From: Pseudomonadota bacterium
Lineage (GTDB): Bacteria; Pseudomonadota; Alphaproteobacteria; Rhizobiales; Xanthobacteraceae
NCBI GenBank assembly: GCA_023387695.1
Contig: JAEWHT010000119.1
Span: 1-14,051 of the forward strand
Reading direction: 5' to 3'
DNA: 14,051 nucleotides
A program made the translations under genes and the position numbers. The notes beneath the pieces are model-generated. The model was not told the DNA's origin and made no database searches. It saw nothing but the letters and a program-made list of their open reading frames with translations. Positions within the stretch are counted from its first letter, which is position 1. Every line of letters begins with the position of its first letter. This document shows, piece after piece, positions 5,547-13,138 of the stretch.

Positions 5547-6743
5547 ATGACCACCGCCACCCATCCGTATGACGCGTTGATGGACATCACTGCACGGCCG
5601 AAAGCCGTGTTCGTCCGTGGCGCCGGCTCATATCTCTGGGACGACAGCCGCAAGCGCTATCTCGATTTCGTGCAGGGCTGGGCCGTGAATTGCCTCGGCC
5701 ATTCGCCGCCGGCCGTAGCCGACGCGCTCGCATCACAGGCCAAGCGGCTGCTGACGCCGAGCCCGGCGTTCTACAACGAGCCGAGCCTCAAGCTCGCGCA
5801 GGCGCTCGTCGAGACCAGCGCGTTCGACCAGGTGTTCTTTGCGAATTCCGGGGCAGAAGCCAATGAGGGCGCGATCAAGCTCGCGCGCAAATATGGCAGC
5901 CTGCACAGGGGCGGCGCGTTCGAGATCATCACCTTCGAAGGCGGCTTCCACGGAAGAACGCTGGCGACGATGTCGGCTTCGGGCAAGAAGGCGTTCGAGC
6001 CGCTGTTCGAACCGAAAGTGGCCGGCTTCAAGAAGGCGAAGCTGAACGACATCGCCTCGGTCGAGAGCCTCATCACCGGCAATACGGTTGCGGTCATGCT
6101 CGAGCCGATCCAGGGCGAATCCGGCGTGTGGCCGGCGACCGATCAGTTCCTGCGGGAGCTGCGCGCGCTGACCCAGGCGCACGGCCTGCTGCTGATCTTC
6201 GACGAGATCCAGACCGGCATGGGCCGGACCGGAAAGCTGTTCCACTACGAGCACACAGGCATTGCGCCCGATATCATGACGCTCGGCAAGGGCATCGGCG
6301 GCGGCGTGCCGCTCGCAGCGCTGCTGGCGACCGAGCGCGCGTCCTGCTTCGAACATGGCGACCAGGGCGGTACGTTCAACGGCAATCCCGTGATGTGTGC
6401 AGCAGGCCTTGCGGTGCTCGAGGAGATCAGCAAGCCGGAGTTTCTGAAGTCGGTCACTGAAACCGGCCTGCTGCTCGAAAGCGAGTTGCAGAAAGTCTCG
6501 GCCCGGCATGGCCTCGGCGGCGTGCGCGGGCGTGGTCTGCTGCTTGCGCTCGATCTCAAGCTGCCGATCGCACCGGGCATTGTCGCGCAGGCATTCGAGG
6601 CCGGCGTGCTTCTCAATGCGCCGCAAGTCGACGCATTGCGATTCATGCCGGCGCTGAATGTCACGAAGGCTGAGATCGCCGAGATGGTCGATTGCCTCGA
6701 TACGATTTTGACCAAGGCGGGTGCTGCGAGACGGGTCGCGTAA
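5547..6743 (+). CDS. ArgD-like class III aminotransferase (acetylornithine transaminase family)
   Basis: This is a cytoplasmic PLP enzyme of 398 aa. The ATG at 5547 is preferred to the in-frame ATG at 5409 because AAAGGAG (5534-5540) sits six bases upstream and the extension would run through the terminator hairpin. Seen: NSGAEANEGAIKLARKY and FHGRTLATM (the PLP phosphate and ring environment), AVMLEPIQGESGV, Asp219 in DEIQTGMGRTG (pairs with the pyridine N), Lys248 in LGKGIGGG (Schiff base) and GTFNGNPVMCAAGLAVL. Known: ArgD transfers the amino group between N-acetylornithine and 2-oxoglutarate in arginine synthesis, and often also serves lysine synthesis (DapC). Rhizobia usually carry further paralogues, and argF is not next to this copy, so another omega-amino-acid substrate is possible. 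The arginine-rich leader upstream, if real, supports an arginine role. A palindromic repeat follows the stop. Confidence 0.85.
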   Translation: MTTATHPYDALMDITARPKAVFVRGAGSYLWDDSRKRYLDFVQGWAVNCLGHSPPAVADALASQAKRLLTPSPAFYNEPSLKLAQALVETSAFDQVFFANSGAEANEGAIKLARKYGSLHRGGAFEIITFEGGFHGRTLATMSASGKKAFEPLFEPKVAGFKKAKLNDIASVESLITGNTVAVMLEPIQGESGVWPATDQFLRELRALTQAHGLLLIFDEIQTGMGRTGKLFHYEHTGIAPDIMTLGKGIGGGVPLAALLATERASCFEHGDQGGTFNGNPVMCAAGLAVLEEISKPEFLKSVTETGLLLESELQKVSARHGLGGVRGRGLLLALDLKLPIAPGIVAQAFEAGVLLNAPQVDALRFMPALNVTKAEIAEMVDCLDTILTKAGAARRVA

Positions 6744-6753
6744 CAATAGTCTC

Positions 6754-6890
6754 GTGCCCCGGACGCAGCGCAGCGCCCCTTCGACGGTGCGCTGCAGAGC
6801 CGGGGCCCATCTCTCCGCAGCGTACAATGCTGCCTTCTGGGTCCCGGCTCTGCGCAGCAGCGTGAGAACGCTGCAGCGCGTCCGGGACAC
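6754..6890. repeat. Long palindromic intergenic element, Bradyrhizobium type
   Basis: The outer ends GTGCCCCGGACGC (6754-6766) and GCGTCCGGGACAC (6878-6890) are inverted repeats with one wobble. A second arm pair, the GCAGAGCCGGGGCCCA region (6794-6809) and TGGGTCCCGGCTCTGC (6839-6854), is also near-perfectly inverted. A smaller pair (GCAGCG near 6817 and GCTGCC near 6828) sits at the centre. The whole folds as one large imperfect cruciform filling the gap between convergent genes. It matches my memory of a dispersed palindrome present in many copies in Bradyrhizobium chromosomes. It has no ORF, so if mobile it would be a non-autonomous MITE- or REP-like element. It may also terminate transcription from both sides. 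Confidence 0.8.
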
Positions 6891-6917
6891 AGGGACCGAA
6901 CGATGACGATGAAAAGC

Positions 6918-7892
6918 CTACGGCTTCAAAATCGAAGCGCCCGTCGTCTTGCGGGCTTCGAGATCGATGTGAGCCTTCGCAGCATCCTTCAGCGCGTAAG
7001 CGTGGTTGATCGGCACATGCAGCTTGCCGTTGATGACGGCGGAGAACAGCGTGTCGGCGCCTTCGAGCAGTTCCTTGCGGGTGCCGATATAGTCGTTGAG
7101 CTTCGGCCTCGTCGCAAACAGCGAGCCGTGATTGTTCAGCTCGGCGATCGAGAACGGCGGTACGGGGCCTGAGGCATTGCCGAAGGACACGAACATGCCG
7201 CGGGGCTTCAAGCACGACAGCGACCCTGGGAAGGTCGCCTTGCCCACGCCGTCATAGACGACGTCGCAGCCCTCGTTGCGGCTGATCTGCTTGACGCGCG
7301 CGACGAAGTCTTCCTCGTTGTAGAGGATCACGTGATCGCAGCCATTGGCTTCCGCAAGCTCGGCCTTCTCGCGCGAGCCGACGGTGCCGATGACGTGGGC
7401 CCCAAGCGCCCTCGCCCATTGGCAAGCCAACAGACCGATGCCGCCGGCTGCAGCATGGATCAGCACGCGATGGTGCGGCTCGACCTTGAAGGTCTTGTGC
7501 AGGAGGTACCAGACGGTCAGGCCCTTGAGCATCAGCACCGCGCCCTGCTCGTGGGTGATGTGATCGGGCAGCTTGACCAGCTTCTCCCAGGGGATGGTGC
7601 GCTCGCTCGTGTAGGCGCCAAGGTTGTGGTAGTAGGCGACGCGGTCGCCGGGATGGAAATTCGTCACGCCCGGCCCGACGGCGACGACTTCGCCCGAGGC
7701 CTCGTTGCCGGCGATGAAGGGCAGGCCCGGCGCCTTGTAGAGGCCGGTGCGATAATAGACATCGATGAAGTTCAGGCCAACCGCATGCTGGCGAATGCGC
7801 ACCTCGCCGGGTCCCGGCGCCGGAACATCGACGCTCTCATAGACCAGGGCCTCGGGGCCTCCGACCTTGTGCACACGGACGGCTTTGGTCAT
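6918..7892 (-). CDS. NADPH:quinone oxidoreductase (zeta-crystallin-like MDR)
   Basis: The product is 324 aa, close to E. coli QorA (327). The start ATG at 7892 has a strong AGGAGG (7905-7900) seven bases upstream; an ATG seven codons earlier is not needed. The N-terminal GroES-like domain contains GLNFIDVYYRTGLY (about 39-52) and AGNEASGEV (61-69), the MDR quinone reductase signature. The Rossmann domain has AAAGGIG at 147-153 for NADPH and the VGSREKAELA segment. No zinc-binding cysteines are present, as expected for this subgroup. Known: it reduces quinones with NADPH, often by one electron, and physiological substrates are usually unknown. It lies downstream of terC on the same strand but 75 bp away with its own good ribosome site, so it may or may not be co-transcribed with pcs-terC. 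Confidence 0.92.
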   Translation of the reverse strand: MTKAVRVHKVGGPEALVYESVDVPAPGPGEVRIRQHAVGLNFIDVYYRTGLYKAPGLPFIAGNEASGEVVAVGPGVTNFHPGDRVAYYHNLGAYTSERTIPWEKLVKLPDHITHEQGAVLMLKGLTVWYLLHKTFKVEPHHRVLIHAAAGGIGLLACQWARALGAHVIGTVGSREKAELAEANGCDHVILYNEEDFVARVKQISRNEGCDVVYDGVGKATFPGSLSCLKPRGMFVSFGNASGPVPPFSIAELNNHGSLFATRPKLNDYIGTRKELLEGADTLFSAVINGKLHVPINHAYALKDAAKAHIDLEARKTTGASILKP

Positions 7893-7967
7893 CACCTGAC
7901 CTCCTCTTCGCATCAGCCAGCGAAAGGCATCGCGCCTGCCTTGTCAACTCGACCCGGGTTGGAACGG

Positions 7968-8702
7968 TCAGGCAGACGGTTTGGGGGCTTTCTTGCGGTT
8001 ACGCTTCGCCAGCACGTTGAAGAATTCCACCGCCGCCGAGAACGCAATTGCGAAATAGATGTAGCCGCGCGGGATGTGGAATTTGAATCCGTCCGCGACC
8101 AGGGCGACGCCGATCAGCACCAGAAATGCCAGTGCCAGCATTTTGGTGGTCGGATGTTCCGCGACGAATCGCGCCACGGGGCCTGACGAAATGTACATGA
8201 TCACGCAGGCAATCACGACAGCCGCAATCATGATCTCGAGATCCTGCGCCATGCCGATGGCGGTGATGATCGAGTCCAGCGAGAACACGATGTCGATGAC
8301 GATGATCTGAGCGATCACCCAGAAGAAGGCGCGGCCGGCGGATTGCTGGTTTCCCTCGCCGTCATCGGACTCGACCTCGGCGTGGATCTCGTGCGTCGCC
8401 TTGGCGATCAGGAACAGGCCGCCCCCGATCAGGATGAGGTCGCGCCAGGAGAAGTCGTAGCCGGCAGCCGAGAACACCGGCGCGGTCAGGCCGATCAGCC
8501 AGACCAGCACACTGAGCAGGATGATGCGGAAGATCAGCGCCAGCGCCAGCCCGATCTGACGGGCGCGACTGGCCTGCGGCTCAGGAATGCGAGAGACGAT
8601 CACCGACAGGAAGATGACGTTGTCGATTCCGAGCACGATCTCGAGCGAGGTCAAGGTGAGCAGCGCGGCCCAGGCCTCGGGGCTGGTCAACAAATGCATC
8701 AT
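7968..8702 (-). CDS. TerC-family integral membrane protein
   Basis: The product is 244 aa. The start ATG at 8702 overlaps the pcs stop as ATGA; the reading frame remains open upstream to 8996, but that part is the shadow of pcs. The second codon is also ATG. Seen: about seven hydrophobic segments. The family signatures are SLEIVLGIDNVIFLSVI (Glu21, Asp27) in the first and IDIVFSLDSIITAIGMA in the middle; they place acidic residues within the membrane. The C-terminus is a short basic tail (KRNRKKAPK). Known: TerC proteins are linked to tellurite resistance, and several act in Mn2+ or other metal export, sometimes loading exoenzymes. No ter operon or yybP-ykoY riboswitch is visible. Its tight coupling to pcs suggests both are expressed for membrane maintenance, but the link is inferred from overlap alone. 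Confidence 0.9.
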   Translation of the reverse strand: MMHLLTSPEAWAALLTLTSLEIVLGIDNVIFLSVIVSRIPEPQASRARQIGLALALIFRIILLSVLVWLIGLTAPVFSAAGYDFSWRDLILIGGGLFLIAKATHEIHAEVESDDGEGNQQSAGRAFFWVIAQIIVIDIVFSLDSIITAIGMAQDLEIMIAAVVIACVIMYISSGPVARFVAEHPTTKMLALAFLVLIGVALVADGFKFHIPRGYIYFAIAFSAAVEFFNVLAKRNRKKAPKPSA

Positions 8703-9424
8703 GCGAAGGACCTTGCCAGGCGGATCAATGCATCGCTGAAGGCGATCCAGAGCGCAATCGCGCAGAGCGCGGCGGTGACGGCGGTGCCGGCATGGAAATC
8801 CATCTCCAGCGCATAGAAGGCGAGCAGGCCCCACACAACAATCAGCGACATCGTCAGCCAGCGCAGCCGCACGACGCGGACCGGATGCAACACGTGGAAC
8901 GGCACGAAGGTCAGCACCACCAGGGCAGCCACCAGCAATGTCGATGACAGCGGCGGCCAGTGCAGCAGGAACAGATAGAACGCCGCCGCATTCCACAGCG
9001 CCGGAAAGCCGCGGAAATGATTGTCATCTGCCTTCATGCGCAGATCGGCAAAATATAACGCGCTGGTGACGATGATGGCGATGCCGAGCAAGGGCGCGGC
9101 GACCGGCAGCAATAGCCCGCTCGCCACGATGGCGTAGGCGGGCACGAAGACATAGGTAACGAAATCGACCACGAGATCGAGCACATCACCCGACCAGTTC
9201 GGCTGCACGTTCTTGACATCGAGCAGCCGCGCAATCGGTCCGTCGATGGCATCGATGATCAAGGCAACACCCAGCCATCCGAACATCGCGGCCCAGTGCT
9301 CGCGCACGGCCTCCATCATCGCCAGCAGCGCGATCGCCGCGCCGAAGGCGGTGAAGATGTGCACCGAGAACGCCGCGGCACGGACCACAGGCGTCGGCTT
9401 GAGGGAATCCCCTTGGCTATCCAT
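8699..9424 (-). CDS. pcs: Phosphatidylcholine synthase
   Basis: The product is 241 aa from the ATG at 9424, which has GGAA six bases upstream. In-frame ATG at 9436 and GTG at 9469 are alternatives and would add 4 or 15 residues. Seen: about eight hydrophobic segments and, at Asp61-Asp87, the motif DG-x2-AR-x12-G-x3-D-x3-D (IDGPIARLL to VLDLVVDFV). The 12-residue spacer instead of the usual 8-9 is known to mark Pcs within the CDP-alcohol phosphotransferases. Known: Pcs condenses choline with CDP-diacylglycerol in the inner membrane to give phosphatidylcholine. This is the one-step choline pathway of rhizobia, distinct from Pmt methylation, and phosphatidylcholine is needed for full symbiosis in Bradyrhizobium. 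It is first in a transcription unit with terC and is divergent from the UbiH-family gene. Confidence 0.95.
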   Translation of the reverse strand: MDSQGDSLKPTPVVRAAAFSVHIFTAFGAAIALLAMMEAVREHWAAMFGWLGVALIIDAIDGPIARLLDVKNVQPNWSGDVLDLVVDFVTYVFVPAYAIVASGLLLPVAAPLLGIAIIVTSALYFADLRMKADDNHFRGFPALWNAAAFYLFLLHWPPLSSTLLVAALVVLTFVPFHVLHPVRVVRLRWLTMSLIVVWGLLAFYALEMDFHAGTAVTAALCAIALWIAFSDALIRLARSFA

Positions 9425-9554
9425 GTTAGTTTCCATGGCCTCTGCTACCAGAACGGGACCGGTTTGCACATCCGCCGTCGCGGCATTGCGTCGCGCAACT
9501 CGTCATAAAAACACGCAAAATAGGTGGGCTTGAATTTGCCGCGGGGCGTGTCAA

Positions 9555-10748
9555 ATGTCCTTCATGACAGACGCATCAACACTCTTTGACGTTAGCGTTA
9601 TCGGCGGCGGACCGGCGGGCCTGGCAGCAGGAATTGCCCTGGCACAGGCCGGCGCGCGGACCGCGCTGGTGGCCCGGCGCCTGCCCTATTCGGACAACCG
9701 CACCACCGCCTTGTTGGGGGCCTCCGTCGATCTGCTGGAGGACCTGAACGTCTGGGCCGGCTGCAAGGACAAGGCGGCGGCGCTCGAGGTGATGCGGCTC
9801 GTCGACGACACCGGCCGGCTGATCCGTGCGCCGGAGGTCCGCTTCTCCTGCCACGAGATCGGACGCGACGCATTCGGCTACAACATCGACAACCGCTCCC
9901 TCATGCTGGCGCTCGAAGCGCGCGCAGCCGAACTGCCCAACCTCGTCCGTTTCGACGACGAGGCAGAGGCCGTCGTCATCGAAGCCGATGATGTCGCCGT
10001 CCGCACGGCTTCCGGACAATTCCTGAGCGCGCGGCTTGTGGTCGGCGCCGACGGCCGGCACTCGCTGTGCCGCGAAGCCGCCGGGATCACGGTGACGCGG
10101 CGCGACCTGACTCAGACGGCGCTGACCTTCAACGTTAGTCACGCCAGGCCGCACCGGAACATTTCCACCGAGTTCCACACACCGCACGGACCCTGCGTGT
10201 TCGTGCCCCTGCCCGGCAACCGCTCCAGCATCGTCTGGGTCTCGGCACCCACTGAAGCCGAACGGCTTCGTGGCCTCAGCGACGAGGAACTCTCCGCCGC
10301 GATCGAGAAACAGTCGCACTCCATCCTCGGCCGGATGAGCGTCGAGCCCGGTCGCAATCTGTTTCCGCTGGCAATCGAACGTCCGCAATCTTTCGCCCGC
10401 GATCGTGTCGCGCTGGTCGGCGAAGCGGCGCATGTGGTTCCCCCGATCGGCGCGCAAGGCCTCAACCTTGGCCTGCGCGATGCAGCCGACATCGCCCGGC
10501 TCGCCGGCGAGGCCGTCGTATCTGGTCAGGATCCCGGCGCGGATGACGTGCTCAAGCGCTATGACCGGGCGCGGCGTCCGGACATTCTGAGCCGGACCTT
10601 CGTGATCGACATCGCCAATCGCTCGCTGCTCAATGATTTCCTGCCGCTGCAGCCGGTCCGCGCCGTCGGCATGCACCTGCTCGGCGCCATCGGCCCGCTC
10701 AGGCGCTTCGCGATGCGCGAGGGGTTGACGCCGACTTGGCGCCGTTAG
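9555..10748 (+). CDS. UbiH/UbiF-family FAD-dependent hydroxylase
   Basis: The product is 397 aa. The start is ATG 9555; an ATG three codons later is also possible. Seen: an N-terminal Rossmann dinucleotide motif GGGPAG (17-22), the DG motif VGADGRHS (Asp166, Gly167), and the third FAD motif VALVGEAAHVVPPIGAQGLNLG (from about 285). In that last motif position 290 is Glu where most members have Asp (GDAAH). The PPIGAQGLNLGLRDA segment is typical of the ubiquinone hydroxylase branch. Known: these class A flavoprotein monooxygenases hydroxylate the ubiquinone ring at C1, C5 or C6, and alphaproteobacteria use several variants (UbiH, UbiL, UbiM). Which ring position this one acts on cannot be read from sequence alone. 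It is monocistronic; its 3' end comes within three bases of the convergent transporter gene. Confidence 0.9.
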   Translation: MSFMTDASTLFDVSVIGGGPAGLAAGIALAQAGARTALVARRLPYSDNRTTALLGASVDLLEDLNVWAGCKDKAAALEVMRLVDDTGRLIRAPEVRFSCHEIGRDAFGYNIDNRSLMLALEARAAELPNLVRFDDEAEAVVIEADDVAVRTASGQFLSARLVVGADGRHSLCREAAGITVTRRDLTQTALTFNVSHARPHRNISTEFHTPHGPCVFVPLPGNRSSIVWVSAPTEAERLRGLSDEELSAAIEKQSHSILGRMSVEPGRNLFPLAIERPQSFARDRVALVGEAAHVVPPIGAQGLNLGLRDAADIARLAGEAVVSGQDPGADDVLKRYDRARRPDILSRTFVIDIANRSLLNDFLPLQPVRAVGMHLLGAIGPLRRFAMREGLTPTWRR

Positions 10749-10751
10749 CGT

Positions 10752-11705
10752 TCACGGAAACACCAGCCGGCCGGTCTGGAGCAGCCACATCACGCTGGTG
10801 AGCGTGACCACCGATGCAAACGTGCCGAGCAGCACCGCAACGGATGCGGATTCGATCCAGGCATCGTTCTGCCTTGCGATCACAAACACATTGAGCGCCG
10901 GCGGCAGCGAGGCCATCAGGATGGCTGTTGCCGCCCAGGGCTGCGCGAACGGACCGAACGCCAGCATCAGGCCGAACGCCGCGAGCGGATGGATCAGAAG
11001 CTTCACCGCAATCACGCCGGGCACCTCCCACGGCACGCGATCGAACGGCCGCAATGCGACCGTCACGCCGAGCACGAACAACGCGGTCGGCGCGGCCGCG
11101 TTCTGCAGGAAGGTGATGGTTCGGTCGAGCGCAACCGGCAGCTCGATATGGAGCGCGGCGACGGCCGCGCCGAAGCAGGCCGACATGATCAGCGGGTTGA
11201 GCACGATCTGTTTGAGCACGACGCCGAAGGCATGCACGATCGAGGGATGGTCGCGGTCGGAGAGCTCGATCAGCAGCGGCACGATCGTGAACAGGAAAAT
11301 GCTGTCGCAGCAGAAGATCAGCGCCGTCGGCGCCGACGCCTTCGGCCCGAGCACGGCCAGCGCCAGTCCCGGTCCCATATAGCCGATATTGCCATAGCCG
11401 CCGGAGAGCCCCGCGAGCGTCGCCTCGCGCAATGTGAGCTTCCCGAGCACCTTGCCGACGACCAGCGCAAGGGTGAAAGCCGCGACCGTCGACAGCGTGG
11501 TCGCGACGAGGAATGGCGGGTTGTTCAATTCTGAAAACGGCGTCTTCGACATGATCGCAAACAGCAGCGCCGGCAGCGACACGTAGAGCAGGAAGAAGTT
11601 CATCCAGGCGAGGCCTGATTCCGGCAGCGACTTGGCCTTGCCGCAGGCGAAGCCGACGAAGATCAAGCCGAAATAAGGTAGCGCCAAATTGAGGATATCG
11701 ATCAT
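10752..11705 (-). CDS. AEC-family (auxin efflux carrier-like) transporter
   Basis: The product is 317 aa, with the start ATG at 11705. It has about ten hydrophobic segments in two inverted halves, as in the AEC branch of the BART superfamily. Seen: the first segment IDILNLALPYFGLIFVGFACG, then MNFFLLYVSLPALLF, GGYGNIGYMGPGLALAVLG (a conserved broken helix), a hydrophilic break at about residues 150-155 (LSDRDHPS), and a second half ending in ASLPPALNVFVIARQ and a final hydrophobic segment. Known: bacterial members export or import small organic acids such as malate or malonate; the plant-auxin name is historical. No metabolic gene beside it indicates the substrate. No strong Shine-Dalgarno site is seen. 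It is divergent from hspQ over 107 bp. Confidence 0.92.
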   Translation of the reverse strand: MIDILNLALPYFGLIFVGFACGKAKSLPESGLAWMNFFLLYVSLPALLFAIMSKTPFSELNNPPFLVATTLSTVAAFTLALVVGKVLGKLTLREATLAGLSGGYGNIGYMGPGLALAVLGPKASAPTALIFCCDSIFLFTIVPLLIELSDRDHPSIVHAFGVVLKQIVLNPLIMSACFGAAVAALHIELPVALDRTITFLQNAAAPTALFVLGVTVALRPFDRVPWEVPGVIAVKLLIHPLAAFGLMLAFGPFAQPWAATAILMASLPPALNVFVIARQNDAWIESASVAVLLGTFASVVTLTSVMWLLQTGRLVFP

Positions 11706-11812
11706 TGATGAAGTATTTTCTGAAGACCTACGGGCTATCTACCCCCGCAACCGCGGGTTAATTCCAAATCAGGGCACTAGCATCGGCCACAATCCTGGTC
11801 TATCGACGGGGG

Positions 11813-12145
11813 ATGATTAAAGCGCGGACAGCCAAGTTCCAGATCGGACAGGTCGTGCGCCACCGGATCTTCTCGTTCCGGGGGGTGATTTTCGACATCG
11901 ATCCGGAATTCAACAACACCGAGGAGTGGTGGCTGTCGATCCCCGAAGAGGTCCGGCCCCACAAGGATCAGCCGTTCTACCATCTGCTCGCGGAGAACGC
12001 GGAATCCGAGTACGTCGCCTACGTCTCCGAGCAGAACCTGCTTCCCGACGAATCCGGCGATCCGATCCGGCATTCCCAAGTCGCCGAGATCTTCATCAAG
12101 AACAAGGATGGCGGCTACCGCCCGCGCAATCCGTCGCTCAACTGA
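11813..12145 (+). CDS. hspQ: Heat shock protein HspQ (YccV/hemimethylated-DNA-binding family)
   Basis: The product is 110 aa, cytoplasmic, about the usual length (E. coli 105). Seen: AKFQIGQVVRHRIFSFRGVIFDIDPEF, EEWWLSIP, RPHKDQPFYHLLAEN, EYVAYVSEQNLLPD and the C-terminal IRHSQVAEIF. Together these are the complete YccV fold. Known: E. coli HspQ is a sigma-32-dependent protein that promotes degradation of a mutant DnaA and acts as a specificity-enhancing factor for Lon. The start ATG at 11813 follows a run of G (GACGGGGG), which is a poor and very close ribosome site. I could not identify an RpoH-type promoter in the upstream 107 bp. A bidirectional terminator follows. Confidence 0.95.
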   Translation: MIKARTAKFQIGQVVRHRIFSFRGVIFDIDPEFNNTEEWWLSIPEEVRPHKDQPFYHLLAENAESEYVAYVSEQNLLPDESGDPIRHSQVAEIFIKNKDGGYRPRNPSLN

Positions 12146-12192
12146 GCCATCCGTCCCTGCTCCGGATTTTGCCGCGAACCAAGCGGCCAGCA

Positions 12193-12221
12193 AAAAAGGC
12201 GCTCTAACCGAGCGCCTTTTT
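12193..12221. terminator. Bidirectional intrinsic terminator between hspQ and ialB
   Basis: A 12-bp perfect stem, AAAAAGGCGCTC (12193-12204) with GAGCGCCTTTTT (12210-12221), has a five-base loop (TAACC). The A-run on the left arm and the T-run on the right arm make it functional in both directions. It lies 48 bp after the hspQ stop and 22 bp after the stop of the convergent IalB gene. Confidence 0.9.
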
Positions 12222-12243
12222 CATGTCCGGGATCTGGTCCCGA

Positions 12244-13059
12244 TTACTTCTGAGCGGCCGGAGCTGCGCCCGGTGCGCCACCCTGCTGCTCAAGCTTCTT
12301 GCGCTGCTCTTCAGCCTTCTTCTGCAGCTCTTCCTGCAGCTTCTTCTGGGTTTCCTCGAACACCTTCGGATCGGTCGGCGGACCGTCATAGGCCTTCTGG
12401 AACTCGCCGGTGAGCGGAAGCGGCAGGGTCAGCGGCTGGCCGTTGGCGTTGATCGCCTGGACCACGAGGTTTGCGCCCTTCTTCATGTTGGCGATGAGCT
12501 CGGGCGTCGCTTCGTAGTCGGACATGCAGCCGTTCTGGAAGCAGATCACGTACGGGCTCTGCAGCGGCGCATTGTTGTCGACGATGATGCGGGTGCCGTG
12601 AACGAGTTGCATGCCGAGCGGCAGCGTCACGCGCAGGATCTTCTTGGGCTCGCCTTCGGGCTCGATGATCACGGCTGCGATGACGGGCTGACCGGATTCG
12701 ATGCGGCCGTCCTTGCCGGTGAAGCAGACCTGCTTGGCGTTGGCGTCCTGGCCCTTGAGGCAGAACTTGGTCCAGGGGGCGTAGATCAGCTGGATCTGCT
12801 GATCCGCGGGCTGGGCGGCGCCCTGCGCCGCCGGAGCGCCGGGCTGGGCCTGTTGGGCCTGGGGAGCCGGCGCAGGAGCAGCGGCCGGAGCCTTGGGAGC
12901 AGCCTTCGGGGCGGCTTTCGGGGCAGCCTTCGGTGCGGGTGCGCCCGGGGCGGGAGCCTGAGCCTGAGCGGCAAACGGGACGACCAACGCCGTCGCCGTC
13001 AACAGGGCGAGAACTCGCCCGCGCGGCCGGACGGACGCGGCCAAATAACGGAAATTCAT
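12244..13059 (-). CDS. IalB-family secreted protein with Pro/Ala/Lys-rich linker
   Basis: The product is 271 aa from the ATG at 13059, preceded by GAAAGGG nine bases upstream. The frame is open further upstream but without a good ribosome site. Domains seen in order: a Sec signal peptide (basic residues near 11-15, hydrophobic 16-30, cleavage near AQA at 33 or 35); a low-complexity linker at 36-88 rich in Ala, Pro and Lys with tandem AAPK units; an IalB core at about 89-220 with four cysteines (100, 112, 173, 178), including ICFQNGCMSDYEA; and a charged helical tail at about 232-260 (EETQKKLQEELQKKAEEQRK), likely coiled coil. Known: the family is named for Bartonella invasion-associated locus B, and rhizobial members are periplasmic or envelope proteins of unclear role. 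The linker and helix could span or bind cell-envelope polymers. Divergent from the substrate-binding gene. Confidence 0.9.
   Translation of the reverse strand: MNFRYLAASVRPRGRVLALLTATALVVPFAAQAQAPAPGAPAPKAAPKAAPKAAPKAPAAAPAPAPQAQQAQPGAPAAQGAAQPADQQIQLIYAPWTKFCLKGQDANAKQVCFTGKDGRIESGQPVIAAVIIEPEGEPKKILRVTLPLGMQLVHGTRIIVDNNAPLQSPYVICFQNGCMSDYEATPELIANMKKGANLVVQAINANGQPLTLPLPLTGEFQKAYDGPPTDPKVFEETQKKLQEELQKKAEEQRKKLEQQGGAPGAAPAAQK
12887..12934 (-). repeat. 12-bp tandem repeat encoding AAPK units in IalB
   Basis: Four adjacent imperfect 12-bp copies on the plus strand: GGAGCCTTGGGA, GCAGCCTTCGGG, GCGGCTTTCGGG, GCAGCCTTCGGT. Each encodes about one AAPK/APKA unit of the linker. The copies differ mainly at third codon positions. 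Copy number is expected to vary between strains by slippage, which would change linker length without frameshift. Confidence 0.8.
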
Positions 13060-13138
13060 TGCAGAAAACCCTTTCTGAACGGGAAGTGCCCGAACCGCTC
13101 TGATGCGCCGAACAAGCCGCCTTGGGTGCGGCTCTCTC

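Noticed and set aside
8703..8996. Upstream extension of terC
   Set aside because: It lies wholly inside pcs in another frame and is Arg/Cys-rich; the TerC signature starts right after ATG 8702.
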